Assembly (NCBI GenBank): GCA_032164245.1
Contig: JAVMKO010000005.1
Span: forward strand, 40,080,133 to 40,144,132
Direction: 5' to 3'
DNA length: 64,000 bases
Origin: Sternotherus odoratus
Taxonomy: Eukaryota > Chordata > Testudines > Kinosternidae
The translations under genes and the position numbers were made by a program. The notes under the pieces are model-generated. The model saw nothing but the letters and a program-made list of their open reading frames with translations. It was not told the origin of the DNA and ran no database searches. Positions 22,375-34,800 of the stretch are shown here, in pieces (position 1 is the stretch's first letter; each line of letters starts with the position of its first letter).

Positions 22375-22953
22375 CAGGAGTGGGCAAACTCCTCTCCTAC
22401 TGTTCTCCCTCCTCCCCCCTCCCCCTCACCTCCTGTAGCCTCAGTGCGCTGGGGGGCGGGGCTGCACGCTCTGGCAGATTAGCGCGGCAGCATGTCTGGC
22501 TCCAGGCCAGACACACTGTTCTGAGCGGTGTGTTAAGGGGGCCAGGGCTGGGGGTGGGGTGTTGGATAAGGGACAGAGGGTCTCGGGGTGGTCAGGACGG
22601 GGAATGGGGGGGTTGGATAGGGCATGGGAGTCCCAGGGGGCCTGTCAGGGTGTGGGGGTGTGGCTAAGGATCGGGACAGTCAGGGGCAGGCTTTGATAGG
22701 GGGTGCAGTCCTGGGGGGTGATTAGGGGCAGTGGGGTCTCTGGAGGGGGACAGTCAGGGGACAAGGACCGGGTGGAGGGGGGGTGTTGGATGAGTCAGGG
22801 ATTCTGAGGGGGGACAGTCAGGGTGGCAAGTGGGAGGGGGTTGGATAGAGGGCGAGACCAGGCTGTTTGGGGAGGCACAGCCTTCCCTATCTGGCCCTCC
22901 ATACAATTTTGAACCCTGATGTGGCCCTCGAGCCAAAAAGTTTGCCCACCCCA
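22375..22953. mobile_element. Non-autonomous hAT element, GTGGGCAAACT family
   Basis: Starts CAGGAGTGGGCAAACT and ends AGTTTGCCCACCCCA, inverted repeats. Flanks GACTAGTG (22,367-22,374) and GGCTAGTG (22,954-22,961) agree in 7 of 8 bases. The interior is G-rich (GGGGTGTTGGAT, GGGGACAGTCAGGG units) and ends with CTCGAGCCAAAAAGTTTGCC. Relatives are at 32,782-33,722 and 44,678-45,349. Confidence 0.88.
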
Positions 22954-22961
22954 GGCTAGTG

Positions 22962-24467
22962 CCTGAATTGTGTGTGTATGAGAGGGCGGTTGCATTTAAT
23001 ATATTGAGGGTAGTGGTTATAAAAGTGGATGCAGTCTAGATTTTATAATAGGGCTGCTGGATAATAATACCCTGCATTTCTCTGGGTCCTTCCATCTGAA
23101 GATCTCAGAGCAGTATGTGAATCTTTAATTGAGCTTTACAAACATCCTTTGTGTCAAAGCTAAAAATAGAAGCAGGTTCCCTAGCTCTCAATCCTGGGCT
23201 CTGGTCATTAGACCATGGTTCTTGGCATTGATTAGGAAGAGGATGTTGTTTGAACAGTGGCATGCATTTCAAATTTTGTGTGTTGGGAGTAGTGTTGTCT
23301 AGCACCCCTAGACTAAGAAGAGGGCTGTTATGGGATGGATGTAGTTCTGTATAGCTAGGACTTGGCAGGAACAGATACCTGCTTTCCTCTTTCAGCGGGG
23401 GTGTTGATGTTTGTAAGTGTGTTTCATACAAAAGCTTATATAAGTGCTCTTTAGTGTTTATGTAACTCGGGTCTCTTTAGTGTGTGCAGCAGTGAGGACT
23501 GGCCAGAACAAGAATGTTTGGATATCTGGGGCCTGGTCCTGCTTGCATAATCCCAGGGTTAGAAGATATATTATCTGTCATCAGAGTTGGCTTTTTGATG
23601 TTCCAGTTTGCCTCTGAGCACTCTTGGCCTTTTCATTCCTTCTCCATTTTTGTGTTGTTTCTTTCTGGCTCCTTTTTTTCCTGTTTGACTGGTGCTTTTT
23701 ACTTGTGAATTATTTTTTGGGGCCATACATCATCTGCAACTGATGCACTATGAAAAACTCAGAAAAAGGGCAGGAATTAAAAAAAAAAAAATTAAACTTC
23801 CAGTGTTGTGGATTCCTTCACACCCAGAAGAAATTTGGAGATCACTCTCCTTTCAAGATTTCCCCTTTTCTTATTTCCACCCCTATAACTGTCCTGAAAA
23901 GTCTTCTTCAGATCCTGTTAACAAATTATCCCTCCATCCCAGAGCCAAATGGGAGTCCTGTTATGCAAAGCAAGATACTTTGTTCCCTCTCTCCGCAGGC
24001 CCCAAGGATGCTGCCTTTATAGTACAGTGAGTGATCACTTTATAAATATCTAGATAAATGAAAAATGTGTTACTAGAACTGCAAGTGAAACTGTTTATTA
24101 TACTCATAAGACATACTCTGCCTCTAGTTTTTGAGACCGGTAGAAAAGAGAAACCTGGCATTGTCAACTCCTAGATAAGTCAGTAATGCTAATGAGGACA
24201 GCGGAGTTGATATGTGTGCTTTGTGACCGACCAGAGGAAACATCAGTCATCAGAAGGAAAGCTTCGGGGCCTGAGCACGTACAGACTGGAAGATTCACTT
24301 TGGTGCCTCAGAGTATAACCATGATTGTGACTCATAGCAAGGTATAAACTAGCGCAGCCTACATGATGTGCAAATCTGAGGAGTGAGTGTGAATTAGGTT
24401 ATGTTCCCTCTAATAATTGCTTTTCATACAATCTTCATTTCTTTCGTCAATGAGGGTAAAATGTAGG
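22962..24467. other. Unassigned sequence
   Basis: No gene recognised. Sequence near 23,045-23,150 (AATAATACCCTGCATTTCTC) has the look of an old SINE tail. An open frame at 23,692-24,030 matches no family I know. Confidence 0.35.
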
Positions 24468-24590
24468 TAGGGGGACGAGACAGCAAGTGTGAAAAATCAG
24501 GACAGAGGATGGGGGTAATAGGAGCCTGTATAAGAAAAAGCCCCCCAAATCGGGACTGTCCCTATAAAATCGGGACATTTGGTCACCCTA
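24468..24590. mobile_element. Short MITE ending GGTCACCCTA
   Basis: The right end GGGACATTTGGTCACCCTA and degraded left end TAGGGGGACGAGACAGC are inverted counterparts. Flanks AATGTAGG and GATGTAGG agree in 7 of 8 bases. The interior AAATCGGGACTGTCCCTATA is typical of an abundant reptile MITE. Confidence 0.7.
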
Positions 24591-24839
24591 GATGTAGGGT
24601 ATGCTAAGAGATGCTGCAAGGGATCAGAGTTTAGGGTCCCTAGGCAGTGGTGACCGACTTCTTTGCCCAGCTGAGGTCAAGATGAAGCATTGACTGCTGG
24701 GAGCAGCAGTCTCTGCAAGTTGCATCTCTGAGCTGCATTGGGCTACTCCTGCAGGGTGACGGGATGCCTCACTTGACTCTTTAGCAAACGGCTCCAGTGG
24801 AGTGATATTAAAAGTTGTTTTCTGCAATCCTCCGTTCAG

Positions 24840-25400
24840 TCTCCCACAAGGCAGGGGTGCTGGAACAGGAGGGGCCTGGAGGGTCATGTCCCTCCGACTT
24901 TCTGAAAGTGGAGGGGCCTGTTCACTTTTCATCACCGACCCTACCCCTCCTCTTCCTCTAGACCCCGACCAGCTGGGAAGCTTGACCTTTAGGGGAGCTG
25001 TAGACCCCCCATTTGCCCTGGAGGGTGGGGAGAGCAGCCCTTGCCCATATCCCTGCCCCCTGGACCTCCCACCCATGGCAGGTAAAGGGTCAGTGGTTCC
25101 CCGCAGCTGCCCAGATGGCTCTTACCATGGGCAGGTTGCAACTTCGAGGCCTGGACCCCCTGCCAGAGCTGGGTTGGGGAGCTGTGTGGGCAGCTGTTGG
25201 GAGCATGGGTCCCTCCACCTGCCCTGGACAGGGGATCCGGGAGATGGGGACACAGACTAGGGAGGGTGGGCTCCCCGGCTTCTGGCTTGGCCAGGGGCAG
25301 GGCCTCGGGGGGGAAGAGGAGGGGCAGGCGAGGGGCTACAGAGAGGGCAGGAGTCCCTGCCCCCCCAACCATTTGGGGAAGACTCTACTGCCCTTGCCAT
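24840..25400. repeat. GC-rich unassigned segment, candidate MITE interior
   Basis: Starts GGCAGGGGTGCTGGAACAGG, the common opening of a turtle hAT-type MITE, and continues GC-rich. No clear right end was found. Open frames on both strands are composition artefacts. Confidence 0.4.
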
Positions 25401-25984
25401 AAGATAAGTTTGAGTGGGGAAAATAGGAAAGGGGAAGTAGAGTGACTGGAAAAGAGCTGAGTACCTGGAAAAGCAGAAAATGCAGGATGGAGATGAGAAT
25501 GTGAGTGAGAGAGGAGAGGAAGGTAGCAAAGGCTGAGAATGAAATGTAGCACGACATAGACGAAAGGGCTAACTGTGGTGGATACCCGGTGTACAGCTCG
25601 CTGTCTCTCCAGCATGATGATCGATTCAGGAGGGAGGGGGGAGATTTCTTGTGTATTCCTCTTGGCCCTGCTAGCTTTGAGGAAAGATTGGTTGTATGTG
25701 TTTGCTGGGGTGGGTGGGTGTGTCAGCTTATGTAATGGTTACATAATTAGTTCTTTGTTAGTCTGCTGTGGGTGGGAGGGGCCTAAAGCTGCTGACTTGC
25801 TTGAAGGATCTGAGGCTGATTATTTTAAAACGAGAACAAAGTCTTTTTGCTCTCTAATTAGCTGGCCTGATAGAAACTGCAGAGGTTTTCAAAGACTCTG
25901 GCCCCTGTGAGCTGGTGGGGACTGTTTTCTTTTCCTTCCCTAAAAGAGAGGCGGATTAATTTGTTTGGGCACATAGAGCCAAGG

Positions 25985-26360
25985 ATTATCATAGCATAAT
26001 GGAAATGCAGGGCTGGAAGGGATCTCTAGTATTCATCAAGTCCAGCCCCTTGTGCTGAGTGAGGCAAGACCAAGTAAACCTAAACCATCACTCTCAGGTG
26101 TTTGTTCAGTCTGTTCTCAAAAACTTCCAGGGATTCTGCAGCCTCCCTTGGAAGCCCATTCCAGTGCTTTATATCTTGATAGTTATAAAGTTTTTCCTAG
26201 TATCTAACCAAAATCTCCCTTCCTGCAGATTAACCCCATTACTACCTGTCCTTCCTTCAGTGGACACGAAGAACAATTGATCACTGTCCCCTTTGTAATG
26301 CTCCTTAATATATTTGAAGACTGTTATCAGGTCTCCCTCAGTCATCTTTTGTCAAGACTG
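25985..26360 (-). mobile_element. CR1 LINE, antisense
   Basis: The + strand shows GGGCTGGAAGGGATCTCTAG, GGAAGCCCATTCCAGTGCTT and ATTTGAAGACTGTTATCAGG, the reverse complement of the CR1 3' region and end of its reverse-transcriptase gene. Confidence 0.88.
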
Positions 26361-26439
26361 AACATGGCCAGGAAAAGAATAAAATGGAGTTCCCGACCAC
26401 ATTGAACACCAACACCTAAAGTGGCCTTGAGGCTATCTG

Positions 26440-27060
26440 CAGTCTGGCAATGATTGCAGCATGGGCTGTGGGTGATCCATGGGCTTGGGAGCTAGCCCCT
26501 GGCCTGTCCCACCCCTTCTGTCCCCTTCTGCCTCTCCCAAGCCCAGCGCCCCCCAGTACCTCCCAGTCCGGTGTTGCCCGAGTGCCTCCAGTCCCAGAGC
26601 ACTTGGCACGTGGCATTCCACCCCCCAACCCCAAAGCGCAGGAAGGTGGCACATGTTCTTTCTCCTCCCCCCCTCCCCCCCCCCGTTTTGGAGCACTGGG
26701 CTAGGCAGCAGGATGTGTCCTCCCTCTCCACTCAGCCCTGAACAGGCACGTGGCATGCAGCACCTCCCCAGCGCCGGAGCACCGAGCGGGTGGTGTGCAG
26801 ACCCTCCTTGCTCCCCCAGAGCACAGTGCTGGGTGGCCCTGTCCCAGCTGCTCTAGCCCCAACCCCAGCAGGCTTCACACCCCAGAAGAGAAGCAGGCTT
26901 CCTGAGCTGGGGCCAACTAGCAGCAGGAGGGGGCCTTGGGGCAGAGTGTGGGCGGGGGCACATGGGGCTGTTTGGAGAAGCACAACCTTCCCCAGCTATT
27001 ATACGTGCCACCCATGGGTTGGAGAGGAAGGAGTTGATTCTCCACCATGGAGTCTGCAAA
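26440..27060. repeat. GC-rich segment, likely diverged hAT-derived
   Basis: Contains GGGGCTGTTTGGAGAAGCAC and CAACCTTCCCCAGC, which resemble the right-end interior of the GTGGGCAAACT hAT family (GGCTGTTTGGGGAGGCACAG...CCTTCCC). No terminal repeats were found. Confidence 0.4.
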
Positions 27061-29095
27061 TATCAAGTGTAATCTATGCTCCTCTGCCCTGCACAGCAGC
27101 TATAAGTGCATAGAACTGTGTGAAATGTATACTGTACACCATAGAAAAGCTTTGAAAGATTAGATTTTTATTGGTAAATATCAGTAAACGCTGCTGTCAC
27201 TGTACACACACAAACCCATGAAAAATACATCCAGCAAGAATGATAGAAATTTACTGATTGGGAAAGTAAGAAAAATGCTGTTTGAGAACTTCTTAGAGTT
27301 TGATTTAAGGATATTTACTTTGTATATTTTGACATGCGATGTCAGTTTGTGTTTTAACAGTTACAAAGCTTTAACTTTTCGAATATCAGCATCTACTCAC
27401 ATTAAACAATTGTCTGATCCCCCCTAGTTTTCTACAACTTAAATATTTGAATGAAAATAAAAAATGCTTAAAACCTATAATTTTGCACAACGTTGAACAT
27501 TTACATACATAGATAATAAAAAATGCTTAACAATAAACAGATATTTTCCATCTAAATTATTTAAAAAAATAAAAATAAAATTCTGCAATGCCTAACCATA
27601 GAGAATATGAACCTGCTCCTGGTAGTTGTGCTGCATATTGTTTGCAACAATCCCCCGAGCTTTCAACAGTGGCTGCAGGGGCTGTGTATGGATGCGGTAC
27701 ACTTTTGTGCACCTAACAGAAATACCTGCTGTGGATGCTGTATGCTATTGCAGCTTCCACCCGTTACTTTGCAGCAGTAAAAGTTGCAACAGTGCAGTTC
27801 TACAGTGCAGACAGAGCATATATGGGCAGGTTTACACATCTGAGTTCGGAGACCTAATTACAACATGGCTGTCCTCTGATGGTTAGAAAACCATTCTAAT
27901 CTCTAGTGCAGATGAGGTGTGTCCAAGGTCCAGGTACAGAACACTGACACGGTCCTGTCTGCCTTACAAACTCGACTCAATTGTTAGTGCAGAAGGGCCA
28001 TTGTGCATCCATCTACGCTAGCCTTTGGCTGAATGAGTAATCAATTAGTGACATAACTATTATTTATTTGTGTTAATACATGTGCTTGCACTTAGGATCC
28101 CCAGTCACGGACTGGGACCCCGTTGTACCAGATGCTGTACAAACATGCAACAAAATGTGGTCCTTGTCCCAAAGTGTTGACAGTCTAGTTGGTTCTAAAT
28201 ATGGTTTGTGTTGACACGCAGCACATTGGATACATGGTTAGTAACCACAGAAGCTAAACCAGATTCATCCTTGCCAGCTGCCTGGGCTGGCACATGACTA
28301 TTGTATCCAGGTTGTAAAACTGTTGTTTAGCTAGGACCACCGGACTATGCCGGTGCAGCCATATGGCTGGTGGACCTTTCCCCAGAACCCTGGGTGGGTA
28401 GGATTATCCAGAGTGTGTTGCTGCACGTGTTGCTGGTGGCACTCCCTTGGCTGAGGCAGTATGGAATAACTGCCCAGACTTTCCCAGAGGACACTGACAG
28501 TGTAAACATGGTTAGGCTGCTGTGGATGTGCGAACATGTTTGACAAATTGTTACATTGTGAAAAAAAGCTACTTATTGAAGCTGTGTCAGATTAGCAGTT
28601 TAATCGAATTTGTAGTGAGAACAATTCCTCACTCCCTCGGTCACAAAGAGAGAAAGTGTTACTAGTGTAAGACTGATGGAAGAGCACAGGATTTAAACTG
28701 TCTCTACAGTATGGAATTTAACAAAAATAAGCCCCACTAGTTCTAATGTCAGCTCAGCTGCACAGGTGTTAAAGCCACTGGGAGTTGTAGCCTAGACAAG
28801 ATCCCAGTATCTTCCGGTGGTTTAAGTGTGTGTTAAGCTTACTGAGAAGGAGCTTTATTTAACATAGTGGTAAAAATGCACCTTGCTACATGATGGCTCC
28901 CACTGGTCCTAATATCACTTCAGCTGAGCTGATGAGATTTTTTGATAAAGTCCCTAATTTGGACAAGACCTTATTGCCCAGATGGCTATATACCATGTGT
29001 GTTGTCATACTGCAGTCCTCATCTTAGGAACTGCATACAAAGGGCAAACAACTGTGTTTAACTATTAAATGAAAGATGGTTGTGGTTGAACAAGG
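27061..29095. other. Unassigned AT-rich sequence with an old SINE-like piece
   Basis: No gene. The stretch 28,060-28,195 (ACGGACTGGGACCCCGTTGT, then GATGCTGTACAAACATGCAA) looks like an ancient amniote SINE or LINE tail. The remainder is unassigned. Confidence 0.4.
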
Positions 29096-29103
29096 TTCTA
29101 GCT

Positions 29104-29414
29104 CAGGGATCAGCAGCCTTTCAGAAGTGGTGTGCCGAGTCTTCATTTATTCACTCTAATTTCAGGTTTCGCATGCCAGTAATACATTTTAATGTTTTTA
29201 GAAGGTCTCTTTCTATGAGTCTATAATATAGAACTAAACTGTTGTTGTATATAAAGTACATAAGGCTTCTAAAATGTTTAAGAAGCTTCATTTAAAATTA
29301 AATTAAAATGCAGAGCCCCCCGGACCGGTGGCCAGGACCTGGGCAGTGTGAATGCCACTGAAAATCAGCTCGCATGCAGCCTTTGGCACGTGTGCCATAG
29401 ATTGCTTATGCCTG
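29104..29414. mobile_element. Non-autonomous hAT element, sister of 9,248-9,542
   Basis: Begins CAGGGATCAGCAGCCTTTCA and ends ...TTATGCCTG. It has a perfect 8-bp duplication TTCTAGCT (29,096-29,103 and 29,415-29,422). It carries about 16 extra bases (around CCCCCCGGACCGGTGGCCAG) absent from the sister copy. Confidence 0.88.
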
Positions 29415-29422
29415 TTCTAGCT

Positions 29423-30919
29423 TGACGAGTTATGTTTTGTTTGAACAGGGACAAACCATTTTATCAGAGTTGAATTTCATATTTTTGCTCAGGTAAAAGT
29501 CAGTTGCTTTAAAAATTTTGGGCAGAGCTGTGTGTCACCTAATGTGTTAAATATGGTTTGGAGCGAGTTCAGAAGAGAGGAAGGAAAATACATGCAGAAA
29601 AGTAAATATGCAAAGAGACTGAAATGCAGATAGAGAAATGTACTGGAGACAGCTCCACCCTCCTGCTGTGTAGATTCGGAATTGTGTTTGCCCTCCACTA
29701 CCCTCTACTAGTACTCTGCTGGAGACGAGTCAGTGCAAAGGGAAGAACCAGGGCTGCGTTATTAATTGTAGGGGGCAGAAAGAGATGGTTCCTTCTCCAA
29801 AATGAACAAGACTTTATGTTCCTCTCAAATTGTGTCCAGGTCTCAGGGTAGGATGGCAGCAGGGAAACCAATGGCTTTGTTTGGCTCTGGGAAAGTTACT
29901 GGTTTAATGACTCATCCTGTAAAATGTGGTCACGTTGCTGCTGTTGCTGTTTCCCTTTGCCCTGTTTTATCCAATCTTTTGATCTAGTTATATAATTGTG
30001 AATCAAGACAAAGCAATGCTAAAGACTTGTGGGTAATGTGACCAAACTGCATCTTTAGTGCAAATGATAGAGCTCTTATCTGGGAAGCCCAGGAAACTGG
30101 ATTCTTTTCTGAACACTGATTTCTCCCTGTAAATGAATATAATGAATGGTCTGTGAGTGTGTTTTGTTTAGGGAGGCATGTTGTAGTAATAAACTTTAAA
30201 GACCCACCAGGTTCATAACACTGAGATCAGTTTGTGTCTACATTTGCAGCAAAACGGTGTTCCCTGTTCAGCACCTGTTGCTGATAACCATTCCTCTAGT
30301 GTAGACAGGGCTTAATGGTATGGATGTGCATAGAAAATGGCCCATTCTATTGCCCAGGATGTGCTGTGTTCCAAAGTCCTGCATGAATTCTGATTTAGAT
30401 TGGGGGCAAATGCAAATAGTTCTGGGAGATGTCTAAGGGAATCTCTGCTGGGTGGAGCTTGCAGTGCTATTCACTTTGTTCAGCTACCAAAATACTGTTC
30501 TTGGACCCCAGCTTTGAGGGGGGAGAAATTGGTGGCAGGTCTAATGTAATTGGTGTGTTAATGTGGCAGCCTCTAGTGGCACCTGTGTGCAATGACCTGT
30601 TGCACTGTGGTTACCCTTCGTTACCGCAACCATCTCTCTTTTCAGGAGGGACTCCACGAGTTTCCAGAGATGCTGGTATCACTAACATATTGCCTGTTTT
30701 CCTCTTTCTTGTCACAGCCTTTCCCCCCCCACCCCCCCATTATCTATTTCAGAGGCAGACCTTTTCCCAGTCACTGTTGTTCTCTGATATAACTCTTTGT
30801 ATAGGAGGAGCAGAGTTGATCCTGAGATGGGGTGCAGGTTACCCCTCTGCTATTAACATTGACCAGCAGTTTTTGTGGAATACTGGACCATTTTCCTTTT
30901 ACAAAACTTGTTGGAACTT
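29423..30919. other. Unassigned sequence
   Basis: No gene. A short TIR-like GTGTAGACAGGGCTTAATGG sits near 30,300. A 186-codon open frame (30,429-30,989) runs into CR1 and looks fortuitous. Confidence 0.35.
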
Positions 30920-31258
30920 CTCTCCCAAGAGGAATTCGTTGCCCGGGGATGCTGTGAAGGCCAAACGTATCATAGGGTACAAAAAATAAGTAGATAAGTT
31001 AATGGAGGATAGGTCCATCAATGGCTATAAGCCCAGGTGATCAGGGATGCAGTCTCCATGCTCTGGATGTCCCTAAATCTCTACCTGAGGCTGGGAATGG
31101 ACAACGGGATGGATCACTCAATAATTGCCCTGTTCTGTTCATTCACTCTGAAGCATCTGGCACTGGCCACTGTGAGAAGACAGGATACTGGGTTAGATGG
31201 ACCATGGTCTAACCTAGTATGGCCTTTCTTGTTGACATAACATTCTTATGTTCTTATA
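30920..31258 (+). mobile_element. CR1 LINE 3' end, sense
   Basis: Landmarks TTAATGGAGGATAGGTCCAT, CAATGGCTATAAGCCCAGGT, ACAGGATACTGGGTTAGATG and the terminal CATTCTTATGTTCTTA are the conserved CR1 3' UTR and tail. It ends about 380 bases upstream of the first recognised RAD54L2 exon. Confidence 0.9.
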
Positions 31259-31641
31259 GCCCTTAGTAGCACGCATCTAATGCACATTGACTTTTAGCTC
31301 ATCTAGAATTGGACCTGAGTTAGAATCTGTTCACTTTGTTTTCATGTTAGGGCCCTAGAGGTTGTTTTTTTTCCTCTCTGGCTCTGTTTTTAGTGGTGTG
31401 GCCTTTTCTTTCACAGGAGACAGACACTGGCCTGAGAACTTTAACACTGTATTCAGTAACATTTTCAGTGCAGAAAGGTCAGTTCATAATTTTGACCTTC
31501 AAAGAAACACACAACTAAATGAACCAGAAGAGAGATGAATGATTCCATTTGGTCTTTGAGCTTGGTCTGGGGCTAGGAGGTTTGTAAAAACTGGCAGCAT
31601 GGAATGGTTGTTTACAATTTGTTCTTGCCCTGTCTTTTCAG

Positions 31642-31840
31642 ACCAGCCCCAGGAAGATGTGTTTAGCACTGACCATGTTCAGCATGGGGAGGATGGGGAA
31701 TGGCAACGCTCTACTTCAACTACCTCATCTCAGAGCGAGCGGGCGGAGCAACTCTTGCAGAACCAGCACAAGAGCCTGGCCTCTGAGGACACCAAAAAGA
31801 AGAGGGCTCAGAAACCTTCTCACATGAGGAGGAACATAAG
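31642..31840 (+). CDS. RAD54L2: RAD54L2 exon a (first recognised coding exon)
   Basis: Acceptor TTTTCAG|ACCAG, donor ATAAG|GTGGGC. It enters in phase 1 (needs one base from the previous exon) and leaves in phase 2. It encodes residues 1-67: [18 protein letters not shown], a serine-rich [10 protein letters not shown] stretch, then [15 protein letters not shown], a basic run that could act as a nuclear localisation signal. Confidence 0.95.
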
Positions 31841-34800
31841 GTGGGCAGCAATAGAATTGGGAAGGGCAGAGGGTCCCACAGTCTTAATGGGGGAAAGTGG
31901 AGTCTATTCAGCTGAATTTATATTGCATCTCGGCTTTACCACCAGGTTCGGTAGAAAACCAGACAATCCCTTAAAACTAAAGCATTTTACCTGTGGCAGG
32001 GGGCAAGTAAACTGTTCGAGATCTTGGAAGATTAACATGTTCAGCTCCACAGCTGCAAATATGCGAAATTAGCAAAATAATTCACATCTAGGTTTTAAAA
32101 CCAAATACACGAAAGTCAGTTCCACCATTACATTCTAATCAATACCTGAGTTCAGAGTGTATCTCCTCTTCTAGAGCTGGTGATATGTTAAGTTACATAC
32201 ATATCCTCCGCTGTTCACAGAAAGATACTTCCAAGTTTACTGCTACTAGGCATCTAACACACTTGTCCACTCACCTTTATCAATCCAGCATTTTCCTCCT
32301 GTCAAATATTAGCCCTTTCCTCATATTACAGTAGCAGTTACAGACAGTTAAAAGAGCGAGCAGCCTTCCCTAAAATTGTAGTTGTCATGGCTTTAGGTTA
32401 TGATGTTCTTAGTTTGTGTAGCTTACGTTCTTTCCAGAGCATGTCATTCCTCTTCTGGGTCAGCTATGAAACCATCCATGTGATTTAGGATAGACTGTTT
32501 CTGGGTGTAATGAAATCACATTTTCTGTGTTTGCCCATGTGTTCAGAAAGCTGCTGCGGGAGGATCAGCTTGAGGCTGTGACAAAAGCAGCCCAGCTGGA
32601 AGAGTTGGAGAGAAGGAAACGACTGGAGCAGCAGCGAAAGGACTATCCGGCAGCCATCCCTACTGTACCACTCGAGTTCCTTCCAGGTAAGCAGAGAGGA
32701 GCATTCACTGAAGCAAGTTTTAAGGATAGCACTGAAGACGAGAGCTCTGAAGACGAGTAGAAAGTGATACTCTCCCTAGCCCGAGGGCAGGCAAACTATG
32801 GACTTTGGGCTACATGTGGCCTATCAAACCTTTTAATCCGGCCCTCGAGCTCCCACTGGGAAGCGGAGTTGGGGGCTTACCCCACTCCCTCACTCTAGCC
32901 AGGGAGCAGGGTTGGGGGGCTTGCCCGCTCCACATGTGCCGTGGCTCTGCGCAGCTCCTGGGAAGCTTCTGAGGCATGTCTCCCCTCCAGCTCCTGCACA
33001 TAGGGGAAGCCAGGGGGCTCCGCATGCTGCTCCTGCGTCAGCTACTGGCTCTGCAGCTTCCATTGGCTGGGAACCGCGGCCAATGGGAGCTGCAGAGGCG
33101 GCATGTGCTGACAGGACATACCGCAGAGCTGCCAGCCTGCATCTCTATGTAGGAGCCAGAAGGGGGACATGCTGCTGCTTCTGGGAACTGCATGGGTAAG
33201 TGTAGCCTGGAGCCTACACCCCTGACCCTCCCCCCCCCCCCATGCCCCAACCCCCTGTCCTAGCCCTGAGCCCCCTCCCACTCTCTGAACCTCTCAGTCC
33301 CAGCCCAGAGCACCCTCCTGCACCCCAAATGCCTCATCCCCAGCCCTACCCCAGAGCCTGCAAACCCAGCCGGAACCCTCAGCACCCTGACCGCAACCCC
33401 CTGCCCCAGCCCCTTCCTGCATTCCGAACCCTTCAGCCCAGAGCCCCCTCCTGCACCCTGGAACCCACACCTCCAGTCCAGAGTCTATACCCCCCCCCCC
33501 AATCTCTTGCCTCAGCCTGAAGCCCCTTCTCATACTTGGGACCCCTCTGCTCTGCCCGCAGCAACCTCTTGTATCCCAAACCCCTCATCCCTGCCCGCAC
33601 CTCCAGCCAGAGTCCTCACCCACTCCCGCACCCTAACCTCCAATTTTGTGAACATTCATGGTCTGCCATACAATTTCCATACCCAGAAGTGGCCCTCAGG
33701 CCAAAAAGTTTGCTCACTCCTGCCCTAGCTCCACACTCAAATCAAAGTCTGTGTTTTGACATGTCAAAACTAAACATCACTCTGAGTAGTTGGTGCAAAT
33801 GTTCACACTTCTTCGAGTGGTTGCTCATATGCATTCCAATTAGGTGTGTGCATGCGCAGCGTGCACGGTTGTCGGGAAGACTTTTTACCCTAGCAACCCC
33901 CGCCGGGTCGCTCGTGGAGCCCCCTGGAGTGGCGCCTGCATGGTGCTGTATATATACAGGAGCAGACCCGGAGCCCCCCTCAGTTCCTTCTTTCCGCCCG
34001 TGACGATTGTTGGAACTGTGGAGTTGTCTCTGAGTCTCTCCACTCTCCCTAGCTACCTCTTTGTTCGTTAACAGTTCTTGTTCTACAGTTGTTATTTAGT
34101 CGTTAATAGTGTATATAGTTCTTCTAGTTCCATATAGTTTAGCTTGTAAGGGTTAGGGGTTCGCCCCAACCCTCCCCGGCCGAGGGCTCATGCCCAAGGC
34201 TCCGGGTTTCAAGCCTTGCGTGTCCTGTGGGAAGCCCATGCCTGTGGGTGACCCGCGTGACGCTTGCTTAAAGTGCCTGGGAGAAGGCCACTTGGCTGAA
34301 AAGTGTAAAATTTGCCGTGGCTTTCGACCCCGCGCTAAGAAGGAGCGTGACTTTCGACTCTGTCAGCTCCTTATGGAGGCGGCACTTAGCCCAGCGCCAT
34401 CTACATCCATCCACCTCGGTCTGCAGCGCGACAGCAGCCCCCATCTCGGCTCCTACAGCTGCGGTGCCGCCCAGAGTTGCTTCGGTGCAGAGCAAATCAA
34501 AGTCGCCGGTAAAGAGGAGGAAAACAGCAAAAAAATGCTCCCTCTCCCCCCCCCTCCCCCGCCCGTCACAGCAGGTGCTGTCGGCGGCACGCCCGGCACC
34601 GGAACACTCGGCACCGGCGCCTCCAGCCCCGGTACCATCGACTCTGTCCCCGGCCATCGAGCCGTTGAGTCCAGGCCGGTTTGGCTCCCCTCCTCGGCTG
34701 CAAGTGGAACGCAGCCTGCCTTCCACACCTGAAAATTTTAGTGCAGTCAGAGACCTGATTGCACTGACGGAGGCCCCTCCAGCTCTGCCTAAAATGAAGC

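Noticed and set aside
23692..24030. A 112-codon open frame
   Set aside because: No similarity to any family I know, no initiator context, ends in repeat-poor AT-rich DNA.
30429..30989. A 186-codon open frame upstream of exon a
   Set aside because: Its end runs into CR1 3' sequence and the rest resembles no family; not in the RAD54L2 frame with a usable donor.
1..31641. Acidic first coding exon of RAD54L2
   Set aside because: Looked for an ATG followed by a long Asp/Glu-coding stretch; none seen. It is probably upstream of the window, or too diverged to recognise by eye.
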